Shown here one piece after another: positions 55,585 to 64,000 of a stretch of DNA of 64,000 bases. The notes below the pieces were generated by a model, which did no database searches, was not told where the DNA came from, and saw only the letters and a program-made list of their open reading frames with translations. The stretch is from Elmis aenea (Eukaryota; Arthropoda; Insecta; Coleoptera; Elmidae): the NCBI GenBank assembly GCA_947652605.1, contig OX393577.1:61342108-61406107 (forward strand). The letters run 5' to 3'. Both the position numbers and the translations under genes were made by a program. Position 1 is the first letter of the stretch, and each line of letters starts with the position of its first letter.

Positions 55585-57545
55585 CATATAAGATATTTGT
55601 TTTGGTATGAACGTTATTACAAGAAACAATTAAATAAAAAAAATCATATAATTTAATTTCCTATAATCAACATAATTTTATGTAGACCATAGCATAAACA
55701 ATAATAAAATCAAAACACTGTAGCTAAGTTCATCTTAACGGTTTTTTAATTGCCGCAAACCCTCCACCAGTACTGTTTACTGCTACTGTCTTACAACAAA
55801 ATATTTGTTTTTCGTAAACCTCTGCTGACATAACATCTTATTTGTTTTATTTTAACCCGGAAATAAACACGAGACAGTCAGCGCACGGAAGCATTGACCC
55901 TTAAAACAGAGGGCCACGACACCGGTCAATATTTATTGTAGTAAAAAATATTCCGAAAACATCAAAAAGACGCTTTCACGGTGAGACATCGGTTTATAAG
56001 CTGCAAGACTACGATGAGGCAAAACCTGGCAAAGCTAACCGGTCAAAACATACATAAACCCTAAATTAACATAAAACCTATAATTAAAGTTGTTATAAGT
56101 TTTAACTTGCTTAAATTGTTTTATACATTTTTTGTATGATAGTAATTGACTTCAGGAGTCAGTGATTATTTTTTTTTATCATGAGCATTATAGAAGCCAT
56201 CTACTTAACCAGATAATTACTGAGGAAGTCAATGTATGCATATGTACACATGTGAGCAAAAACATTACACAATACGGCTGAAAACGTATGATGTAATTGT
56301 TTAATCACGGTGTAGCGATTATAACTAGCTTATTAATTGCGTCAGGTACATCTGCAGGGAGTATAATATTATGTTTTACTTGGCAAAACAATTTTTTATA
56401 GACCCGTGTCTTACTTCCTCCCAAAATAATAATTTAACATGCTAAAAACCCGGTATGAAGTAAATTATTTTTTGTTACCGATGATTCGCGGCAATTTCTC
56501 ACGTAGTTATAATTTTCCCACTATAATTTATGACGGTGTCTGTAAAATCGGTTCCCTACAGTATAATTTGAAGCTGGTCGATCGTTTATTTGTTTTCAGT
56601 CGCAAATGATCGTTAATGTTAGTTGCGAAGTACCTCATGGAACAACTCGGCTACTAATCTGACACAGAAATATCGAGTGATATAATTTAACGCTTCGGTT
56701 CAAAAAAAAAGCTAGCTACCACAACAAGACGTATTTGCAATCAAAAACAAAAAATACGTTTAATCTCGAAGGAATTATTATGATTTGCGTTTTAATTATG
56801 TACAATTACTTGTGTAGAAAAGATTACTCCTAAAAAGGGAGTATTTCAGGTTAACTCGACTGTTATTACCGCAGTTCTCATTATAATTAAATATGTAAAA
56901 AATCGCTTGAAACGATATGTTCTCGGAGACTGGTTTTAAGTTTGAAAACTTCGCATGAAACACAATTTTCCTCAATTATTCCTAGCGCCCTAATTGGCGA
57001 CTAACTACTGCGCTTCTATTTTCAACAAGACGGGACGTTTATAGAACATGGTCATAAAAATATAAATCTAGATTAAAATCGACTGAGTCTATTTAAATTT
57101 AAAACAAGTTTGATGCATATTTTAAATGGGGATATAAAATAATTTATAGCTTTTTAAACAAATTCACACGGTCGGTTTAGAAACGTGCACGAGACTAAAT
57201 TATATGCATTTTTTTTTAATGATTTGCGAACACAACAAAAAACTAATTTTTCTTACTTTCTATGCCCAAAAATTGTGATCAATATTTAAAAAAAAAACTG
57301 GCTTAAACTGTTTTTTTTTCGAGAAAACCATTTGTTGTCATTTGCGTTTTAAATTTTATTTGTGAAGGATCATTCACACTTTCATTGTTAAGGCAGTTTG
57401 TTTGTTTAAAATATTGACATGGTGATCATTTGTCTTCCGGAAAAACGCAAAATATTTAATTTGATGTATTTAATGATATAATGTATTGAACAGCAAAACA
57501 TAAAAGGAGCATTTTATCTAGGACACTATAAAATGGAAAAATACA
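55585..57545. other. Long spacer, nothing recognised
   Basis: Mostly AT-rich; 55860-56050 is more complex and GC-richer but has no ORF. No repeat partner noted. Confidence 0.35.
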
Positions 57546-57547
57546 AA

Positions 57548-58335
57548 TAACTAAGCTCATGTTCGCAGACGATATGATCATAGGGGAGGGGAGGGGGACG
57601 GAAAAGAGCGCATCAATATCTAAATAGTTTAAACTTAAACTATGAATTGATATAAATCGAAATGAAATTAAAAGAAATTAAATGCAGATAAAACTATGAT
57701 CATTATAATAGAGAACAAATAGCATAACAGCACGTTAGAGGGGCATAGGTTGGACTAGGAAGATAGCTTCAAATGTTAAAGACTGATCTTCAAGGGTAAT
57801 GGAGAGATGGATAAGAAAATAAGCGAAAGAACTGGAAAAGTTGGAAGAATATTTAACAGCTTCAAGAACAACATTTTGTGGAATGAAACGAATCCAAAAA
57901 GAACAAAAGTAGAAGTGGTAAAATAGGTAGTAACTCCAATACTTTTATACGGAAGTGAAACGCGGACCTCTCAGCCCAAATGGGGTTTCCAAGAAAATCG
58001 AAGGAAGAACCAAAAAAGAATCAGAAATGAAACATATACCGAACAATTAAAGATTAAATCAGTTGAAATAAAAATACAAGAAAGGCAGCTGGGATGGTTG
58101 GGTCACATTTACGAAATGAAAAAAGAAAAGGTAACCAGAAGCAAGGAAACAAGGAAAAAGCAAACGAGGTAGACCAAGAAAACCCTGGCAAGATGAAGTT
58201 AAAAAAGCAGCAAGGGATAGAAAGATTAAATGGGAAGGGATAAAAAAGTTAGCACAAGACAAAAAACGTGGTAAAAGGTAGCACAGCTCAACAGTCCTAC
58301 ACCTAACAGTTGGACTAAATAAAAATAAAATGAAA
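57548..58335 (+). pseudogene. RTE-like LINE, polymerase motif C to 3' end
   Basis: Plus strand. LMFADDMIIGEG (about 57557-57592) holds the catalytic FADD box. A decayed thumb follows, then at about 57930-57970 a TPILLYGSETR block, RIRNETYTEQLKIKSVEIKI (58018-58077), QERQLGWLGHIYEMKKEK and RGRPRKPWQDEVKKAARDRK. The terminal sequence ACTAAATAAAAATAAAATGA (58313-58332) is probably the element's 3' end. It is longer at the 3' side than the sister copy at 25570-26078. Several stops and an internal loss after YGSET. Confidence 0.82.
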
Positions 58336-58380
58336 TAATATCAGTTCAGAAAACAAGAACGTATTTAATTTGTTCTATAG

Positions 58381-59247
58381 CAGGGGTGGCCAAACTTTTA
58401 GACGTCAGGGGCGACTTTTGAGAGAAAGTGTACCCGCGGGCGACTACATTTTTTGTAAGGTACCTACGAATTGGTGTTTTTTAAGGCCTTTTTAAGTATT
58501 TGCAAATCGATGACTTTTTTAGAAGATACTTACGAACTGTGTCTTTTTTTTAAATGAAATTTTAGATACTTACGAAATGATGACGTTTTTTCTAAAAGAC
58601 ACAAACTGGTGAAGACATTTTACTATGACTACTATAAAATTATCTATAAATAACTATTTTCTAGCACTGGTTCTGAATTTTAAAAAGTTCAAAAAATACA
58701 GGAACAAAAGAAAATTATTGTTTTACAATTGTATTAAAATAAATTAAAAGCAAATTTTACAAAAACAAAACAAAAACAATAGAATTGTTTTATTTTGATG
58801 ACACTTGGCAATGCATACATAGTTTTGACCAGTTTGTCAAAATTTGGCTCGTATGAACTTAAACTAATTCTTAAACACAATTCCAAATGTAGATCAGATA
58901 ATTGTGACCTATGTTTAGTTTTTATCCCATTTATGCAGGAAAATGCTAATCTTACAAATATGTCGTACCAAAAAAGGCATTGAAATATGCAACAACTCTC
59001 CAAATATTTGGATATTTATCCCTGCTTATTAATTTCCAGAAGCTTTCATTTGAAGCCATTGATTTTAAATGTGTATATTTTGTGTATCTATTATTTGCAG
59101 AAAATAATTTTCAATATTATTTTTTAAATTCAAATATGCTCTGAGTTTATCACTATAATTTGTCAATTCTTAAGTCAGCTTCACGGGCGACTTCCAGAGG
59201 CATTGCGGTCGACCAGTAGACCGCGGTCGACGTCTTGGCCACCCCTG
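58381..59247 (-). mobile_element. hAT transposon remnant with transposase piece
   Basis: A perfect duplication, TTCTATAG (58373-58380 and 59248-59255), flanks ends CAGGGGTGGCCAAACTTTTA and, inverted, CAGGGGTGGCCAAGACGTC. On the minus strand, 58950-58810 encodes FSCINGIKTKHRSQLSDLHL then CLRISLSSYEPNFDKLV, matching the C-terminal part of insect and vertebrate hAT transposases of the SCAND3/EPM2AIP1-like type (NxIKxxxRSxLxDxHLxxCLR). The catalytic part is missing. The CAGGGGTGGCCAA end is a common hAT end type. Confidence 0.9.
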
Positions 59248-59263
59248 TTCTATAGCGTCTATT

Positions 59264-59490
59264 CAGGACCAGTCACAGAAAATTTGGGCCCCAGGAAAGT
59301 AATAGACAATGGGCTCCACCTCTTCCTCTGAGGAAAGTATAAATTAAGACTCGCATTTTAATTTAGACAATATACCTAATCCTGTATTAAAACGACAACA
59401 AAAAGTATAAGCTTCAATTCGGGCTCCCTTTGCAAAACCGGGCCCCGGAAATTAGTCCCGTCTTCCCCCCCACCCCTGTGATCGGCTCTG
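59264..59490. mobile_element. hAT MITE directly next to the previous hAT
   Basis: A perfect duplication, CGTCTATT (59256-59263 and 59491-59498), flanks ends CAGGACCAGTCACAG and, inverted, CAGAGCCGATCACAG. Interior GGGCCCC blocks on both sides. 227 bp, no ORF. Its left duplication begins on the base after the right duplication of the neighbouring hAT. Confidence 0.88.
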
Positions 59491-59742
59491 CGTCTATTTA
59501 TAAACCAAAAATATGAAAAACGTCAATCACGTCACAAATCCTTTTGTTTCTTTCAGTTATAAATTCGTATAGGATGTTTGCGAAAATTTTGTATCAGTAA
59601 ATAAAACAAGAAATAATTATTTAAGTTAAAAGACTTCAAAGTGATACTTTTACTGGACGAGTAGGCGGTTCTCGGACGAGCCGTAGACGAGTCCTGGAAG
59701 CATACGAGTCCAGTAAAGACACTTTACGGGTATGACACGTAC

Positions 59743-59796
59743 AATATTTTTTCTGCTTCTGCCACTGACACCAAAATCACTATCGCCACCATCCAT
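59743..59796 (-). CDS. Possible first coding exon, unrecognised gene
   Basis: Minus strand. An ATG at 59796 in the context TTTCATT-ATG-GAT opens MDGGDSDFGVSGRSRKNI (18 codons) and is followed by GTACGT, a fair splice donor. Read through, the frame continues for about 30 more codons to a stop near 59650. The upstream DNA (59830-59960) is GC-richer and contains GCGCTGTCAAACTAGCGGCG, unlike the AT-rich surroundings, so it could be a promoter. No downstream exon was found on the minus strand. It could also be the start of an unlisted mobile element. Confidence 0.22.
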
Positions 59797-59941
59797 AATG
59801 AAACAATAACTTAACAAACTACGGGGGAAAATTCGCTTGGTGGTTAGCGCCGCTAGTTTGACAGCGCAAATCAACAAAACAACCTATCACCATGGCAACT
59901 AGTTACTTTCCAGCCTAGACCGGTATAGACAAATCATCGCT

Positions 59942-60313
59942 TTGGTAACCAAGTACTTTGTGGTCTACGCCGGTAAATACGTATTTTCCAGCCTAAAAAT
60001 TGATCGGAAACAACAGATTTTCTGCACGGACGCAGAAAAATATAAGTATGTACTTAAAATTAGGCATATCAAAATATCCTTAAGCCAACTAAACCCAGAT
60101 GTGGGTTTCCTCGACAATAAGCAAGTGAAATTACTTTATTTGATGTTTACTCTTGAGGTCTGTATGTTAGCTAATGCTGTTTATGAATACTTTATTCCCG
60201 TATATGCACAGACAAATTACCAAGGCACACAAACAAGCGGCAATAATCACTGCTTATACATGCTAGGGGGGAGTTTAAGTACAATTTATAAGGGATTAAA
60301 TATATTTCATTAG
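59942..60313 (+). other. Open frame of 123 codons, unsupported
   Basis: The frame starts without an ATG in its first part, includes YAGKYVFSSLKIDRKQ and MFTLEVCMLANAVYEYF, and has no known motif. The DNA at its start resembles the DNA 60 bp upstream (ACTAGTTACTTTCCAGCCTA and CCAAGTACTTTGTGGTCTAC), a small diverged tandem duplication. Not called a gene. Confidence 0.25.
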
Positions 60314-61310
60314 GGAGTACTCACCTATAAGACGCGTTTATTTCACAGCATTCTATGGAAATCCTTCCCACGCATTGCAAAATTCAGAAAATTGCTATCC
60401 TGCAAACAAACGAAATTAATAGTAACCTCTTAAAATTCATCTCACTTAATGTATAGTGTTTTAATGGCAAGAATGAAACTATGGCCGGACAATTAAAGCA
60501 TACGAAACTAATACAGCAGGCAGGCTATGGTCATTAACGAGAAGTGCTTTCCTTGCTGCAAGATATTAGAGTAATACTAATTACTATAGACGATAACAGA
60601 GTTTTTTTTATGCCAGTCTGGATAACGTTGGGTTAAATTAATTTTTGTTACCAAACTACTTTCGTATATAGTGGGTTATTAAATATAACTTGAAATGAGT
60701 GCATTATTGATGTTAATTATTATTAATGCGTTAGATTAGTATAACGCATTATAACTCAAATTCACACTTAGGGCTGTGTGCTAGCTAAAATGTTATACAA
60801 ATCTGCATTGCTAGAACCTTTCCTCATTTAACGTCGGTAATTGGTTTTTAAAATCACGACGAAAAGCATTTAGCGAGCAATAAAATTATGTGCAAAACTA
60901 TAAACTTTTATAAATTTAAGTAACACAGTTAAGTATTTTTTATAAATGCAAAAATTGTTTTCAACTAGTAAAAAACATTTTCTACTTCAAAAAATGTAAT
61001 AAAATTTCTGACACTTTCGGCATAAAAAAATGCTAAAAATTCGTACGAAAAAGATAAAACATAACTTTCTTGATCTTATCTTTCAATCGAAAACATTACG
61101 TTGCCCTAATAATTTACAATAAAATCGTGATATCTCAAAAAATATTAGTTTTAGGTATAAAACATTGTTTTTAAAAGACAATCAAATTTTCTACAAGACT
61201 ATGTAAAAATATATAATGTGTTGTATTTAAAAAAATTTGTTAACGATGTTTAAACTTTCACAAATTTGACCAACCGTAAAAAACGCCCTGTATAGTAAGT
61301 TAGTTAGTTA
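60314..61310. other. AT-rich spacer, nothing recognised
   Basis: AACGCCCTGTATAG at about 61283 looks like a MITE right end without a visible partner. No ORF. Confidence 0.35.
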
Positions 61311-61317
61311 TCCGTTC

Positions 61318-61795
61318 CTCTTTTGCCGTTAGGTGGCGAGGTGTTCTGATTTGCAGAACTGTTTCCATTTAATTCTGTTCTTTGCGAATTTTGCAGCTTC
61401 GTTCCATGTGGTGCTCTTCCTTGACAATACTTGTCCCACTTCTTGGTTCCAGCTTCTACGTGGTCTCCCTCTGCTATCTTTTCTATCCCAGCCTGCGTCC
61501 CATATTTCTTTTACAAGATTCCCATCCTTCATTCTGATTAGGTGCCCAAACCAGTTAAGTTGTCTTTCTTCTATTTTTTGAATGATTGGTTCAACTTGGA
61601 GCCTCTTCCTAATTTCTTCGTTCTTGATTTTATCTAATCTAGTAACCCCTTCTATTTTCCTTAAAACCCTCTTCCCTGCTGCTACAATTTTAGATTTTAA
61701 CCTGTTTGTGAGGGTACAAAATTCGCTTCCATATATTAGCGTAGGTAAGAAAACAGAGTTATACACTAACTTTTGTCTGTTTATTTACTTCTCTC
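61318..61795 (-). pseudogene. LINE C-terminal ORF piece, 145 codons still open
   Basis: Minus strand, 61766-61329: VFLPTLIYGSEFCTLTNRLK, KRVLRKIEGVTRLDKIKNEE, then ERQLNWFGHLIRMKDGNLVK, RGRPRRSWNQEVGQVL and NRIKWKQFCKSEHLAT before the stop. This is the complete C-terminal domain after the polymerase of an insect endonuclease/reverse-transcriptase LINE. It has no internal stop or frameshift, so it is the youngest-looking LINE of the window, but it is 5'-truncated just before this domain. The same 3' sequence style (GGTGGCGAGGTG) is found at 3530 and 4225. Confidence 0.85.
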
Positions 61796-62950
61796 TTGTT
61801 TAAGAATACCTTTTTCTATTACTAATTTTTTTGTTCTATATTTCCTTTATTAGAACATCCTGTATAATATTTTTTAAATGTAGCTAGCGCAAAGTGTTAA
61901 TTAATCTATTTCCAATCTCATTTTTTAACGAAATTCTATTGCTTTTTTTTAAGAACTTAAATGTTAAAAAAAAATTGAAAGTGCTGTATCGCTCAAAATT
62001 TTCATAAAAATGTAAAAATTTTACGAAAACGATTGACTTGAGACCCATAAAACCTAACATTTTCTTAAAGTAAATTTGAAGAGGAATCCAAAAATATAAA
62101 AAATTTCATAGCTTGAGACCGTTTCCGGTTAAACCGGAAGTCGTATGGCAACCTCAGTATTTTCATCGAATCCGAAAAATACGTTAACGCTTAGATACAA
62201 AATTTCATTGTAGTATCTTTAATATTGTTTTAGATATTTGTCTGTTTCCATACTTTTGAGCATCCCTGTATGTAAACCTGTGTGTTATATAAATATGTTT
62301 CTTTCGCAGAGTAAAGTGGTATTGTTTTTTCTCTCTAGGAGACAGCAAATAAAATGATCGCTACATTTTGCTGTATCGTTGGTCAAGTGGTCCTTCCACT
62401 TCGGTCGGCACGCGGACACTCCATTAGAGCAGTCAAAGAAATAAAACTTACTATAAATTGCGAGGCGCGTTGTACTCACAAAAAAAGAGCAAAAATCGAA
62501 TACCTCACAATATGAGAATTGCTATTCGAAACACTAGCTGCGAAGACGTAAATTAAATTTAGAGAATTAGGGAAAAGTTAATTCACGTGAAAACTAAGTA
62601 ATGTTGCCCGAAAGTGAAAATGCGTGTATAATTATAACATCAAAGTGCTGGAGAAAGTTTGTACTTTGTAATTAAATTTTAAGATAGTGCTGTTTTTAAA
62701 GGAAAGATGTTCAAGTACAGCGAGAATGTAAAGTCAGCAAACAACAACACGAGAAAACGGAAGTTTTACTTATTCTTACAAGAAAGAATACGACAAATTG
62801 TTAATGCAGTGCAATTTCAGCAAGAGACGTAAAATGTACACGCTTACAGAGTTACTCATTTCCACAAAAGGAACAAAGTTCTATAAGATCCGCAAAAGAG
62901 CAGTTTTCTGGTTTTGACAAGCATTTACGTGTGTGATTCTGTGCCGTTTT
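61796..62950. other. Spacer, nothing firm
   Basis: CATCCTGTATAATA (61856) and CATCCCTGTATGTA (62262) look like right ends of MITEs, but left partners were not found. The stretch 62330-62470 is GC-richer with no motif. Confidence 0.35.
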
Positions 62951-62954
62951 GATT

Positions 62955-63933
62955 ATGGATAGAAAAGAAATTCGAGCAGTTATTATTATTTTTTTTTGGA
63001 GGAAAAACACCCTGAAGATGATCTCCAATCCAGATTGATGCTGTTCAGATGCTCACAAGTGATAAACCACGTTCAGAACGTTCAAAAACGGTCACACCAG
63101 AAATTGTGGATAAAATTAATGACATGGAAAAAGCAGCTCGCCGAATAAAGGTACGTGAAATTAAGGAAGCTGGAGGTATCTCATGAACAAGTAGTTCATA
63201 TTTTATCATGAATTGGGTTAAAAAACGTTCTGCAAGATGGGTGCCGCATTTGCTCAATCTAGAACAAAAACGCATTTGAGCATTAACCTCGGCCGATAAT
63301 TTGGATGTGTTTAAGAGGAATCCAATGTATTTTCAAAGACAATTTGTGACTATGGATGAGACATGGATTCACCTCTACATACTGGAAACCAAAATACAAT
63401 TTAAACAGTGGATTGGACATGAGGAATCGGTTCCAAAGAAGGCAAAGACAATTCCATCGGCCGAAAAGGTGATGGCGTCAGTATTTTGGGATTCCAAAGG
63501 AATCTTGCTCATTGGTTATCTTGAAAAAGGAAAAACCAGTACTGGCCAATATTACGCAACATTCTTCGACAAGCTAACAGCCGCAATTCGGGAAAAACGT
63601 CCGGTAATGGTCAATAAAAAAGTGTTGTTTTACCAAGACATTGCACCCGTTCATTCGAGCGCAACTGTGAAGCAAAAATTGGCAGAATAAAGATTCGATG
63701 TCTTTCCGCATCCAACGTATTCACCTGATTTGGCTCCTTCCGATTTCCATCGGTTTCCGAAACTCAAAACATTTCAGGCTGGAAACAGATTTCGGTCGAA
63801 TGAAGAGGTAATCGAGGCTGCAAACGACTATTTTAGGAACCTTGAAGAAAGTCACTTCCGGGAGGGAATTGAGTAACTGGAGAGACGGTGGACCAAGTGT
63901 ATTAAACTTCAAGGGGATTATGTTGAAAAATAA
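62955..63933 (+). pseudogene. mariner transposase pseudogene
   Basis: ATG at 62955 opens MDRKEIRAVI, the usual start of mellifera/irritans-type mariner transposases, but a deletion and frameshifts remove most of the helix-turn-helix region (about 63000-63060). From 63301 a frame of 129 codons reads VTMDETWIH (first catalytic D, about 63346), AKTIPSAEKVMASVFWDSKG, and VLFYQDIAPVHSS (second D, about 63635). A stop at 63688-63690 follows KQKLAE. The rest continues as FPHPTYSPDLAPSDFHRFPK (third D, DD34D type) and ends GDYVEK at 63931. The catalytic triad is present but the gene is broken in at least three places. The terminal repeats are not resolved; the right one may lie at or past the window end. 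Confidence 0.93.
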
Positions 63934-64000
63934 AATATAATTTGAATCAATCTTCTTTTGTTTTCATTGTCATTTCGGAAATTTTTCAATCCACTATAAC
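63934..64000. other. 3' end of the mariner copy
   Basis: AT-rich sequence after the mariner stop, probably its 3' untranslated part and TIR, cut by the window edge. Confidence 0.4.

Noticed and set aside
59942..60313. 123-codon frame as a gene
   Set aside because: No ATG near its start, no motif, and it overlaps a small tandem duplication.
61318..61345. AGGTGGCG as an insect CTCF site
   Set aside because: It is part of the LINE 3' end sequence, with similar forms in other LINE copies here.

Overview
The window is AT-rich eukaryotic DNA with almost no host coding sequence. Its decayed transposons (hAT, mariner, Tc4/Tc5-like, RTE-like and Jockey-like LINEs, a Penelope-like element, a tRNA-type SINE, foldback elements), spliced-gene signals and TATA/Inr-style promoters point to an insect. 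A beetle is my best guess, but nothing here proves the order. The only convincing host exon is at the left edge (1-166, minus strand), so much of the window may be the intron or 5' flank of that gene.

Layout: 1.47-2.33 kb, hAT remnant with CCCGGG-rich ends. 3.3-5.2 kb, DDE-transposase and LINE remnants plus a foldback element split by a LINE. 7.7-11 kb, a degenerate 16-bp tandem array, a 660-bp hairpin element and a long-TIR element split by a Jockey-like LINE. 14-18.3 kb, a MITE, a LINE split by a SINE, a small TATA/Inr unit and another LINE. 20.0-21.4 kb, hAT. 22.7-24.9 kb, two direct copies of a foldback-type repeat around a heat-shock-type promoter, then a hAT MITE. 25-28 kb, LINE scraps. 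28.4-32.3 kb, a three-level nest. 32.3-36.3 kb, CpG-rich DNA, palindromes, repeats and a possible minus-strand terminal exon. 37.2-37.9 kb, a two-unit tandem repeat inside direct repeats. 39-47 kb, LINE scraps, a second SINE and a CTCF-like site. 48-56 kb, second copies of families seen earlier. 57.5-59.5 kb, a LINE and two abutting hAT elements. 61-64 kb, a LINE 3' end and a mariner pseudogene.

The most notable item is the intact, apparently young DNA transposon at 28677-32281. It has 334-bp terminal inverted repeats that differ at one position by my reading, a full 526-codon transposase with a D-D-34-D triad, and a TTA duplication in a CTTAG target, the TNA/CTNAG pattern of Tc4/Tc5. Each inverted repeat carries a tRNA-like Pol III unit (A box, B box, T7 terminator). 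The element sits inside an older hAT MITE and is itself split by a Penelope-like insertion with a 12-bp target duplication, so relative ages can be read from the nesting.

All repeat boundaries and target duplications were read by eye; no alignment or database search was run.
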